Below, one piece after another: positions 6,794-13,997 of a DNA stretch of 24,116 nucleotides (positions within the stretch are counted from its first letter, which is position 1; the number at the start of each line of letters is the position of its first letter). The translations under genes and the position numbers were made by a program. Where the stretch lies: positions 1-24,116 of the forward strand of contig JBKJQN010000106.1 of assembly GCA_046593925.1 (NCBI GenBank), given 5' to 3'. The notes under the pieces are model-generated. The model saw only the letters and a list, made by a program, of their open reading frames with translations, was not told the origin of the DNA and searched no databases. Source of the stretch: JAYVYM01 sp046593925. GTDB taxonomy: Bacteria; Actinomycetota; Actinomycetes; Mycobacteriales; SCTD01.

Positions 6794-7948
6794 ATGGACC
6801 TGAGCCTGAGCCCCGAGCAGGACGCCTTCCGAAAGGCTGCCCACGAGTGGGTCGATGACGTGGTGGTGCCACGCGCGCTGACCAACGACCGGGAGGAGCG
6901 CTTCCCGCAGGAGGCGCTCGAGGGGCTACGGCAGACCGGGTTCCTGGGCTTGACGATCGGCGAGGAGTACGGCGGTGGCGGGGCCGACCCGCTGTCGTAC
7001 GTGCTGCTGATCGAGGAGCTCGGCCGCGGCGACGCCAACGTGCGCTCGATCGTCTCGGTGCACCTCGGCCTGGTCGCCGGGGTCATCGAACGGATGGGTA
7101 CCGACGAGCAGAAGCGGCGCTGGCTGCCGGAGATGGCGACAGGGGAGGTACTTGCCTGTTTCGGGCTGACCGAGCCGGACCACGGCAGCGACGCGGGCAA
7201 TCTCACCGGCACCGCGCAGCGGCAGGACGACGGCTCGTACAAGATCAATACGCGCAAGATCTTCATCACGAACGGCACGATCGCCGGCCTCGCGCTGGTC
7301 ATGGCGCGCACCGGCGGCCCCGGCAGCCGCGGGGTCAGCGCATTCCTGGTGCCCACCGACACCCCCGGCTTCAGCGCGAACAAGATCCACGGGAAGCTCG
7401 GCCTGCGGTCCTGTGACACCGCCGAGCTGGTGCTCGACGACGTCGTCGTCGGGCCCGAGGCGTTGCTCGGCGGCGTGGAGGGCAACGGCATCCGGGCGGC
7501 CCTGTCGGCGCTCGGTGACGGCCGGATGTCGATCGCTGCGTCGTGTACCGGGATCATGCAGGCCTGCCTCGACTCGATGATCGAGTACACGACGCAGCGC
7601 GAGCAGTTCGGCAAGAAGATTGCCGCCCACCAGCTGGTCCAGGAGCTGCTCGCCGACACCGCCGTGCAGCTCGATGCCGCCCGGCTGATGACGTGGCGGT
7701 GCGCAGATCTCAAAGCCCGCGGTGAGGACTACGCGCTGGCCGCGTCCAAGGCCAAGCTGTTCGCCACCGAGGCGTCGGTCGTCGCGGCCAACAACTGTGT
7801 CCAGGCGTACGGCGGCTACGGCTACATCGATGAGTATCCCGCGGGGAAGTACCTGCGCGATGCCCGCGTTACCACGTTGTACGAAGGCACGAGCCAGATC
7901 CAGAAGCTCATCATCGGCCGCGCGCTGACGGGGGTGTCCGCCTTCTAG
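6794..7948 (+). CDS. acyl-CoA dehydrogenase
   Basis: A 384-residue, full-length and canonical member: catalyses FAD-dependent alpha-beta dehydrogenation of an acyl-CoA in the cytosol, passing electrons to ETF. Seen: IGEEYGGGGAD in the N-terminal domain, ACFGLTEPDHGSDAGN contacting FAD, KIFITNG in the beta domain, TTQREQFGKKIAAHQ and QAYGGYGYIDEYPAGKYLRDAR in the C-terminal bundle, then LYEGTSQIQ with the catalytic Glu at 364. This resembles the short/branched-chain group, but substrate range is not readable. Start ATG 6794 has AGGAG at 6783-6787. It follows the HTH gene by 14 nt and is followed after 18 nt by an ABC exporter gene with its own GGGAGG. Confidence 0.95.
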   Translation: MDLSLSPEQDAFRKAAHEWVDDVVVPRALTNDREERFPQEALEGLRQTGFLGLTIGEEYGGGGADPLSYVLLIEELGRGDANVRSIVSVHLGLVAGVIERMGTDEQKRRWLPEMATGEVLACFGLTEPDHGSDAGNLTGTAQRQDDGSYKINTRKIFITNGTIAGLALVMARTGGPGSRGVSAFLVPTDTPGFSANKIHGKLGLRSCDTAELVLDDVVVGPEALLGGVEGNGIRAALSALGDGRMSIAASCTGIMQACLDSMIEYTTQREQFGKKIAAHQLVQELLADTAVQLDAARLMTWRCADLKARGEDYALAASKAKLFATEASVVAANNCVQAYGGYGYIDEYPAGKYLRDARVTTLYEGTSQIQKLIIGRALTGVSAF

Positions 7949-7966
7949 ACCGCCGGGAGGCCACCG

Positions 7967-9874
7967 ATGGACGTCGCGCAGATGACCATGATGCGGTCCT
8001 TCCGCCGGGACCCGGACGTCAAGGGCCAGCGGCTGGCGCCCGGTACCTGGAAGCGGATAATCCGGTTCGCGGCGCCGTACCGGCGTCAGCTCCTTGCTTT
8101 TCTGGCCGTCATCGTCATCGTCGCCGTCGTGGGCGTCGCCCAGCCGCTGATCTTCAAGGAGATCATTGACCAGGGGATCGGGACGAACCCGCCGGCGACC
8201 GGCCGGCCCGGCCTGGTCATCGGGCTGGCGCTGCTGGTGGCCGGGCTCGCGCTGTTCGACGCCGTGCTGTCGCTGATCAACCGCTACTACTCCGCGCGCA
8301 TCGGCGAAGGGCTGATCTACGACCTGCGTAGCCAGGTCTACGCGCACGTCCAGAAGATGCCGATCGCCTTCTTCACGCGTACCCAGACCGGCGCGCTGAT
8401 CACCCGGCTCAACAACGACGTGCTCGGCGCCCAGCAGGCCTTCACCGGCACGCTGTCCAACGTCGTCAGCAATGCGATCGGCGTCGTGCTGACACTGATA
8501 GCGATGTTCGTCCTGTCCTGGCAGATCACCCTGCTGTCGCTGGTACTGCTGCCGCTGTTCGTCATCCCGGCGCGCCTCGTCGGCGCGAAGCTGCAGGAGC
8601 TGACCCGCGAGAGCTACGGGCTCAACGCCGAGATGAACACCACGATGACCGAGCGCTTCAACGTCTCGGGCGCCCTGTTGGTCAAGCTGTTCGGCCGGCC
8701 GGAGCGCGAGGAGCAGTCGTTCCGCGACAAGGCGGGGCGGGTGCGCGACATCGGCATCAGCTCAGCGATGTACGGCCGGATCTTCTTCGTCTCGCTGACC
8801 ACGGTGGCGGCCCTCGCGACCGCGCTGGTGTACGGCGTCGGTGGCACCTTCGCCGCGAACGGCACCCTGCAGGTCGGCACGGTCGTCGCGCTGTCGGCGT
8901 ACCTGACGCGGCTGTACGGCCCACTCACCGCCCTGTCGAACGTCCGGGTCGACGTCATGACGGCGCTGGTCAGCTTTGAGCGGGTCTTCGAGGTGCTGGA
9001 CCTGGAGCCGATGGTGGCCGAGAAGCCGGGCGCGCAGGCCTTGCCAGCCGGCGCCGCGTCCGTCGAGCTCGACGACGTCCGGTTCGGCTACCCGACTGCT
9101 TCGGAGGTCTCGCTCGCGTCGCTCGAGTCGGTGGCCGTGCTGGACAAGAGCCTGCCCGCCGAGGTCCTGCACGGCGTCTCGTTCCGGGCCGCGCCAGGGG
9201 AGCTGGTCGCGCTGGTCGGGCCGTCCGGCGCCGGCAAGACGACCATCAGTCAGCTCGTCACCCGGATGTATGACGTGCGCGCGGGCGCCGTCCGCATCGC
9301 GGGGCAGGACGTCCGCGACGTGACGCTGCAGTCCCTGCGCGACGTCGTCGGCGTCGTCACCCAGGACGCCCACATGTTCCACGACACGATCCGCGCCAAC
9401 CTGCTGTACGCCCGCCCCGAGGCCGACGACGACCAGCTGTGGGCGGCGCTGGAGGCGGCCCAGGTCGGGCCTTTGGTCAGGGCGCTCCCGGACGGCCTCG
9501 AGACCGTCGTCGGCGACCGCGGCTACCGATTGTCCGGCGGGGAGAAGCAGCGGATGGCGATCGCTCGGCTGCTGCTGAAGGCACCCGGCGTTGTGGTGCT
9601 CGACGAGGCGACGGCGCACCTGGACTCCGAATCCGAGGCGGCGGTACAGAAGGCTCTCAAGACGGCGCTCACCGGTCGTACGTCGATCGTCATCGCGCAC
9701 CGGCTGTCCACCGTTCGTGAAGCCGACCAGATCCTGGTGCTGGACGAAGGCCGGGTCGTCGAGCACGGGCGGCACGACGAGTTGCTCGCCGCCGGCGGCC
9801 TGTACGCGGAGCTCTACCGCACGCAGTTCCAGCGGCAGGCCCCGATCGTCGAATTCGAACCCGCCCTCGACTGA
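7967..9874 (+). CDS. half-size ABC exporter (fused permease and ATPase)
   Basis: A 635-residue type IV (ABCB-like) exporter half with membrane domain about 42-335 (six helices) and ATPase about 365-620. Seen: A-loop Tyr375, Walker A GPSGAGKT (418-425), Q-loop Gln466, signature LSGGE (522-526), Walker B VVVLDEA (542-548), H-loop His578. All catalytic parts are present, so a working homodimer is likely. Between the A-loop and Walker A there is an extra stretch of about 20 residues (TASEVSLASLESVAVLDKSL), an insertion I associate with an actinobacterial subgroup. Substrate unknown: lipid, peptide or drug are all possible. The gene ends 26 bp from a convergent gene. Confidence 0.92.
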   Translation: MDVAQMTMMRSFRRDPDVKGQRLAPGTWKRIIRFAAPYRRQLLAFLAVIVIVAVVGVAQPLIFKEIIDQGIGTNPPATGRPGLVIGLALLVAGLALFDAVLSLINRYYSARIGEGLIYDLRSQVYAHVQKMPIAFFTRTQTGALITRLNNDVLGAQQAFTGTLSNVVSNAIGVVLTLIAMFVLSWQITLLSLVLLPLFVIPARLVGAKLQELTRESYGLNAEMNTTMTERFNVSGALLVKLFGRPEREEQSFRDKAGRVRDIGISSAMYGRIFFVSLTTVAALATALVYGVGGTFAANGTLQVGTVVALSAYLTRLYGPLTALSNVRVDVMTALVSFERVFEVLDLEPMVAEKPGAQALPAGAASVELDDVRFGYPTASEVSLASLESVAVLDKSLPAEVLHGVSFRAAPGELVALVGPSGAGKTTISQLVTRMYDVRAGAVRIAGQDVRDVTLQSLRDVVGVVTQDAHMFHDTIRANLLYARPEADDDQLWAALEAAQVGPLVRALPDGLETVVGDRGYRLSGGEKQRMAIARLLLKAPGVVVLDEATAHLDSESEAAVQKALKTALTGRTSIVIAHRLSTVREADQILVLDEGRVVEHGRHDELLAAGGLYAELYRTQFQRQAPIVEFEPALD

Positions 9875-9900
9875 CAGCCGCTGCGCCCGGTGTCGGCGCG

Positions 9901-10704
9901 TCAGGGCGTCGGGGTGGGCGCGGGCAGCGGGATCGGCGGGGCCGAACTCGGCGGCGTGTCGCCGGCCGTCGGCTCGCCGGTCGGGGACGCCGGCGGCGAG
10001 GCGTCGGTCGACGCCGGTGGGGCACTCGGGGTGCCGGTAGCGGTGTCCGTGGGGGTGGCAGACGGCGTCGCTGTCGGCGTCCCGGCGGGCGTGGCTGTCG
10101 GCGTCTCGCTTGGGGTCGCGGTGGGCGATGCGGGCGTCGGCTCGGGTGTCGGCGTCGCGTCGGCTTCGCTCGGCGGGGGCTCGGCCGGCGGCACCGGGAC
10201 CGGCATGGCAGTGGGCATCGGCCCCGGCGCCGTCACCGCGGGCGTCGCGCCCGCCAACGGCGGTTCCGACGGAGCCGCCGGCGGGGCACCGGGGGCCGAG
10301 GAGCGCCCGGACGGCGATGACGCGAGCGCCGGCGGCGCGGGATTCGGCGGGGGTGCGGCATCCTGCACGCCGGACGGGATCTCGAAGGGCGAGATGGCCT
10401 TGACGACCGCCGCCGCTGCTACCTGCGCGGGGGCCGGCAGGCTGCCCAGCGCCGCCGCAGCCGTCACGCTCCCGGTGGTGACGACGGCGAGCGTCACCAG
10501 CACGGTGAGGCTCCGACGGGCGGCGCGCCGCGGCTCGGCCTGGACCAGCTGCAGGTGCGCCGCGCCGGTGCGCTGGCCCGGGACCATCACCACGGGGTAG
10601 TGCGCGTTGTTGCGGGCCAGCAGGCGACCGGCGATGAGGGACACCGGGACTCCCACCGCCACCCACGCCAGCAGGACGACGCCGATCGTCCAGGCACCTG
10701 TCAT
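9901..10704 (-). CDS. membrane protein with Pro/Thr/Ala/Ser-rich surface tail
   Basis: A 267-residue protein that I cannot assign to a family. Residues 5-25 and about 66-88 are hydrophobic helices; the basic cluster RRAARRS just before the second helix suggests that its C-terminal side faces out. From about residue 112 to the end the protein is nearly all Pro, Ala, Thr, Ser and Gly, with repeated TPTATP-type units, like a mucin-type or cell-wall-spanning stalk. Start ATG 10704; just upstream is CATGAT-6 nt-ATG, a weak leaderless-promoter look-alike. The opposite strand is also open across this region (a Gly/Val-rich frame), but only this strand gives membrane helices and a sensible topology. 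Convergent with the ABC exporter gene. Confidence 0.75.
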   Translation of the reverse strand: MTGAWTIGVVLLAWVAVGVPVSLIAGRLLARNNAHYPVVMVPGQRTGAAHLQLVQAEPRRAARRSLTVLVTLAVVTTGSVTAAAALGSLPAPAQVAAAAVVKAISPFEIPSGVQDAAPPPNPAPPALASSPSGRSSAPGAPPAAPSEPPLAGATPAVTAPGPMPTAMPVPVPPAEPPPSEADATPTPEPTPASPTATPSETPTATPAGTPTATPSATPTDTATGTPSAPPASTDASPPASPTGEPTAGDTPPSSAPPIPLPAPTPTP

Positions 10705-10826
10705 GGGCTCATCATGACCCGATCCGGCCGTCCGTGACGAGCCAGACGTTCAGCGACACGTCAATCTCCACTCTGCCAGGCGAGGCGGTGGCGCAGCGCA
10801 GTGCTCCGGTCATCCTCCGACGGCTC

Positions 10827-11573
10827 TCACAGCGCCCGCAGCGAACCTCCATCGACCGGCACCATTGCCCCGGTGACGTAGGAGGCCGCCGGGCTGAGCA
10901 GGAACGCCGCCACCCGGGCGAACTCGGCCGGGTCGCCGTCGCGGCCCAGCGGGATGTCCCGGGCCCGGTCCAGCAGGTCGGCGGCCGGGCGGCCCGCGTC
11001 GAGGGTCCGGATCCGGTCGGTCAGGATGCGCCCGGGCAGCAGGCCGTTGACCCGGACACCTCGCGACCCCAGCTCATCCGCCATCGTCTTGGCCAGCATC
11101 GCCAGCCCCGGGCGCAGGCCGTTGCTTGCGGCCAGCCCCCGGATCGGGTTCTTCGCGCTCGTGGACAGCACGAGCGCGATCGCGCCACCCTGCTCGGGCA
11201 GCGCCCCGACCACCGCGCGGCACAGCCGTACGGTGCCGAGAAAGACGCTGTCGAAGGCCCCGTGCCACTGCTCGTCCGACAGCCCGAGCGCGCTGCCCGC
11301 CGGCGGGCCACCGACGCTGACCAGCGCGCCGTCCAGCCGGCCGTACGCCTCGAGTGCGGCGTCGACCAGCGCGGCGGCGGCTGCCGGGTCGGCCTGGTCG
11401 GCGGCGACACCGACCGCGCCGAGCTGGTCCGCGGCGGCCCGGACGGCGTCGGGGTCGCGGGCGGACAGCACGACCCGCGCGCCCTCCTGGACCAGGGCCT
11501 GCGCGCCGGCAAGCCCCAGGCCCCGCGAGCCGCCGCTGACGACAAAGACCCGGCCGGTCAGCCCGAGGTCCAC
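10827..11573 (-). CDS. atypical SDR oxidoreductase (SNxLR type)
   Basis: A 248-residue Rossmann protein of the short-chain dehydrogenase superfamily: SGGSRGLG (13-20) for the cofactor, LSTSA with Ser139, C-terminal YVTGAMVPVDGGSLRAL. Two sites depart from the classical plan: NNAG is replaced by SVGGPPAG (86-93), and the YxxxK pair by Ser150-N-G-L-Arg154. This combination marks a known divergent SDR subgroup usually annotated as FabG-like, whose chemistry is poorly defined. The GTG at 11573 begins 2 nt after the stop of the upstream acyl-CoA dehydrogenase gene, so it is the third gene of that operon and probably acts on the same acyl-CoA pathway, perhaps as a 3-hydroxyacyl step. That role is inference. 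Confidence 0.85.
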   Translation of the reverse strand: MDLGLTGRVFVVSGGSRGLGLAGAQALVQEGARVVLSARDPDAVRAAADQLGAVGVAADQADPAAAAALVDAALEAYGRLDGALVSVGGPPAGSALGLSDEQWHGAFDSVFLGTVRLCRAVVGALPEQGGAIALVLSTSAKNPIRGLAASNGLRPGLAMLAKTMADELGSRGVRVNGLLPGRILTDRIRTLDAGRPAADLLDRARDIPLGRDGDPAEFARVAAFLLSPAASYVTGAMVPVDGGSLRAL

Positions 11574-11575
11574 GG

Positions 11576-12679
11576 CTACAGCCCGAGCCGGTCGGCGAGC
11601 CGCGCCCGCTGGGCCGCGGGGACGCCGTACAGCGCGCTGCCGGACCAGGCCCGCCGGAAGTACAGGTGGGCGTTCTGCTCCCAGGTGAAGCCGACCCCGC
11701 CATGCACCTGGATGTTCCAGCCGGCCGCGAAGGTGAAGGCCTCCGACGCCTCGGCCTTGGCCAGCGGGGCGACGGTCGCCAGCTCCGGGCTTCCCGAGTC
11801 GGCGGCGAACACGGCGTACTGCGCGGCGGCGCGGGCGCCGTCCAGGGCCACGAGCATCTCCGCGAGCCGGTGCTTGACTGCCTGGAACGAGCCGATTGGC
11901 CGGTTGAACTGCAGCCGCGTCTTGGCGTACGCCGTCGCCATGTCCAGGCACGCGGCGGCCCCGCCGACCAGCTCGCAGGCGAGCAGCGCGCAGACGATGT
12001 CGAGCAGACCGTCCAGGCCGGCCGCCTCGCCGAGCGGCACGGCGGGAGCCGCGTCCAGCTGCACCTCGGCGACCGGGCGGGTCAGGTCGAGTGCGTCGAG
12101 CCGGCTGCGCAGCACACCCGGCGCATGACCCTGCACGACGTAGAGCCGGGTCGTGCCGTCCTCGCCGGTCGCGCTGACGAGCAGCACGTCGGCGGTGTGG
12201 CCGTACTCGACCAGCGTCTTGCGGCCGGTGAGGGTGACCGTGTCGCCACGGGACAGCGCGGTGGTCTGCAGCGCGCTGGTGCCGGTGGGGGAGCCGGTCT
12301 CGACGACCGCGAGCGTCGCGATGCGCTGCCCACTCGCTAGCGCAGGCAGCAGCTCCTTGCGGTGCGACTCGCTGCCCAGCTGCAGGATCGCCAGGGAGGC
12401 GAACAGCACCGTGGCGTACGGCGTCGCCGCGAGCGCCCGGCCGGTCTCCTCCAGCACCACCGCGGGCTCGAGCAGGCCGGTGCCGGAACCGCCGTGCTCC
12501 TCGGGCAGGTGCAGAGCGGGCAGCCCGAGCTGCTCGGCCATCTGCCGCCACAGCGCCGGGTCGTAGCCCAGCTCGGTCTCGACGTCGGCGCGGACCTTCG
12601 CCAGCGGCGACTTGTCGGCCAGGAACCGGCGCACGGTGCTGCGCAGCTCCTCCTGGTCCGGGTTGTAGGAGAAGTCCAT
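11576..12679 (-). CDS. acyl-CoA dehydrogenase, small non-catalytic-type subunit
   Basis: A 367-residue acyl-CoA dehydrogenase family protein. N-terminal MDFSYNPDQEELRSTVRRFL, LPEEHGGSGTGL, TLVEYGHTADVLLV, TRLQFNRPIGSFQAVKHRLAEM and QVHGGVGFTWEQNAHLYFRR are all typical. No catalytic Glu is found: the C-terminal end is GSALYGVPAAQRARLADRLGL instead of YEGT, and aligning by the RxxF..IGxFQ block puts a Val where isovaleryl-CoA dehydrogenase has its Glu. This is what the beta-like partners of heteromeric mycobacterial dehydrogenases (e.g. FadE27 of FadE26-FadE27) look like. It overlaps the large-subunit gene by one base (TGATG), fitting an alpha2beta2 complex. Substrate unknown; a bulky or steroid-type acyl-CoA is a reasonable guess. 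Confidence 0.88.
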   Translation of the reverse strand: MDFSYNPDQEELRSTVRRFLADKSPLAKVRADVETELGYDPALWRQMAEQLGLPALHLPEEHGGSGTGLLEPAVVLEETGRALAATPYATVLFASLAILQLGSESHRKELLPALASGQRIATLAVVETGSPTGTSALQTTALSRGDTVTLTGRKTLVEYGHTADVLLVSATGEDGTTRLYVVQGHAPGVLRSRLDALDLTRPVAEVQLDAAPAVPLGEAAGLDGLLDIVCALLACELVGGAAACLDMATAYAKTRLQFNRPIGSFQAVKHRLAEMLVALDGARAAAQYAVFAADSGSPELATVAPLAKAEASEAFTFAAGWNIQVHGGVGFTWEQNAHLYFRRAWSGSALYGVPAAQRARLADRLGL

Positions 12680-13932
12680 CAGGCCCGCCGGCCGAGATCG
12701 CGGAACGCCCCGGCATCCAGCCGCGGCTCCTTCGGCAGGCCGAGCAGCTGCTCACCGATGATGTTGCGTTGAATCTGCGAGCTCCCGGCGTAGATCGTTC
12801 CGGCCCGCGCGGCCAGGAACGTCTCGACCCAGCTCCGCGCGCTGTTCTCGGTGCCGTGCTCGGGCATCTGCAGCAGGCCGCCGGTGCGCTGGCCGGACAT
12901 CACCAGCGCCTCCGGCCCGAGGATCTCCATCGCCAGCTCGGTGTACGCCTGGGCGTACTCGCTCCAGATGATCTTGCTGATGGCGGACTCGGGGCCGGGG
13001 CGCTGGCCGGCGAGCGAGCGGGTCAGCGCCTGGTAGCCGCGAAAGCGCATCACCTCCACCCGGCCGTGGCACCAGGCCAACCGGTCGCGGATCCGCGGGT
13101 CTGCGGTCAGCCCGCGCTCCCGGGCCAGCGCGATCAGGCGGTCCAGCTCGGCCCGGAACCGGATCGCGTCGGTCGTCGCCGTCACGCCACGCTCGAAGCC
13201 GAGCAGCGCCATGGCCGTCCGCCAGCCGTCGTGCACGCCGCCGACCACCTCGTGCGAGGCGGTCCGCGCATCGGTGAAGAACACCTCGTTGAACAGCGCG
13301 TAGCCGGCCATGTTGCGGATCGGCCGGACCTCGACACCGGGCTGGTCCATCGGCACCAGCAGGAAGCTGATGCCCTTGTGCTTCGGGGCGTCCGGGTCGG
13401 TGCGGGCGAGCACGAAGATGTGGTCGGCGGTGTGCCCGGCCGAGGTCCAGGTCTTCTGGCCGTTGATCACCCACGCGTCGCCGTCCAGCACCGCCGAGCA
13501 GCGCAGCCCGGCGAGGTCGGAGCCGGCGTCGGGCTCCGAGTAGCCCTGGCACCAGCGCTGCTCGCCCGCCAGGATGCGCGGCAGGTAGTGCTGTTTCTGC
13601 TGCTCGGTGCCCAGCGCGATGAGCGTGTTGCCGAGCATCCCGATGCCGAAGGTGTCGTTCTCGCTGCCCTGTGGCGCGCCGGCCTTGGCGAACTCCTCGG
13701 TGAGCACGACCTGCTCGACGAGCGTCAGGCCGGCGCCGCCGTACTCCTGCGGCCAGGACACCGCGAGCATCTGGTGGTCGGCCAGCTTCTGTCGCCAGGC
13801 CGCCCGGAAGGCCTCGCGCTCGGGCTCGTCGAGCGCGCCCATGCCGGCCCAGTCGGCTGGCAGCTGATCAGCCAGGAAGGCCCGCACCCGAGCCCTGAAC
13901 TCCTCAGCCTCCGGCGGGTAGGTGATGTCCAT
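12679..13932 (-). CDS. acyl-CoA dehydrogenase, large catalytic subunit
   Basis: A 417-residue acyl-CoA dehydrogenase of the FadE26/FadE29-like large type. Motifs: WPQEYGGAGLT, QGYSEPDAGSDLAGL, INGQKTWTSAGHTADHIF, VRPIRNMAG, and the C-terminal YAGSSQIQRNIIGEQLLGLP. The usual YEG Glu is Ala here; instead the motif LGFERG supplies Glu247 at the helix-G position used by isovaleryl-CoA dehydrogenase and by mycobacterial heteromeric enzymes. With the adjacent Glu-less small subunit this suggests an alpha2beta2 dehydrogenase. First gene of a three-gene minus-strand operon. The ATG at 13932 has no Shine-Dalgarno but lies exactly 6 nt after TACCGT, so the message is probably leaderless. Divergent from an acyl-CoA synthetase 65 bp away. 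Confidence 0.93.
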   Translation of the reverse strand: MDITYPPEAEEFRARVRAFLADQLPADWAGMGALDEPEREAFRAAWRQKLADHQMLAVSWPQEYGGAGLTLVEQVVLTEEFAKAGAPQGSENDTFGIGMLGNTLIALGTEQQKQHYLPRILAGEQRWCQGYSEPDAGSDLAGLRCSAVLDGDAWVINGQKTWTSAGHTADHIFVLARTDPDAPKHKGISFLLVPMDQPGVEVRPIRNMAGYALFNEVFFTDARTASHEVVGGVHDGWRTAMALLGFERGVTATTDAIRFRAELDRLIALARERGLTADPRIRDRLAWCHGRVEVMRFRGYQALTRSLAGQRPGPESAISKIIWSEYAQAYTELAMEILGPEALVMSGQRTGGLLQMPEHGTENSARSWVETFLAARAGTIYAGSSQIQRNIIGEQLLGLPKEPRLDAGAFRDLGRRA

Positions 13933-13938
13933 GCCGCG

Positions 13939-13944
13939 ACGGTA
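13939..13944 (-). promoter_or_regulatory. -10 element (TACCGT) of a leaderless minus-strand promoter
   Basis: On the minus strand TACCGT is followed by exactly 6 nt and then the ATG of the large acyl-CoA dehydrogenase gene (13932). TANNNT-6/7 nt-ATG is the established actinobacterial signature of leaderless transcription. No Shine-Dalgarno precedes this ATG. No clear -35. Confidence 0.65.
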
Positions 13945-13959
13945 GACCCGCCCAGGGTC
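13945..13959. promoter_or_regulatory. GACCC-N5-GGGTC dyad, candidate operator
   Basis: A perfect 5+5 inverted repeat with a 5-bp centre, directly abutting the minus-strand -10 and so lying in its -10/-35 spacer and inside the 65-bp divergent region. The placement suits a repressor of both genes. No regulator gene is adjacent, and short GC-rich dyads can arise by chance. Confidence 0.35.
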
Positions 13960-13985
13960 GCTGGTGCTGGTCCGGCGGGGCGTCG

Positions 13986-13991
13986 TAGCCT
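13986..13991 (+). promoter_or_regulatory. -10 element (TAGCCT) of a leaderless plus-strand promoter
   Basis: TAGCCT, then exactly 6 nt, then the ATG of the acyl-CoA synthetase (13998). There is no Shine-Dalgarno before that ATG. The same spacing is seen on the opposite strand for the divergent dehydrogenase gene, which strengthens both calls. Confidence 0.65.
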
Positions 13992-13997
13992 CCGCCC

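Noticed and set aside
4052..6844. 930-codon minus-strand open frame
   Set aside because: It is antisense to the AMP ligase and neighbouring genes; composition is Arg/Gly/His/Gln-rich without domains, as expected for long shadow frames in GC-rich DNA.
9890..10600. 236-codon plus-strand frame rich in Gly and Val (GVAVGV repeats), PE-PGRS-like at first sight
   Set aside because: It is the complement of the Thr-Pro-Thr-Ala repeats of the minus-strand gene, has no Shine-Dalgarno or signal peptide, and ends in an Arg-rich nonsense-like stretch opposite the membrane helices.
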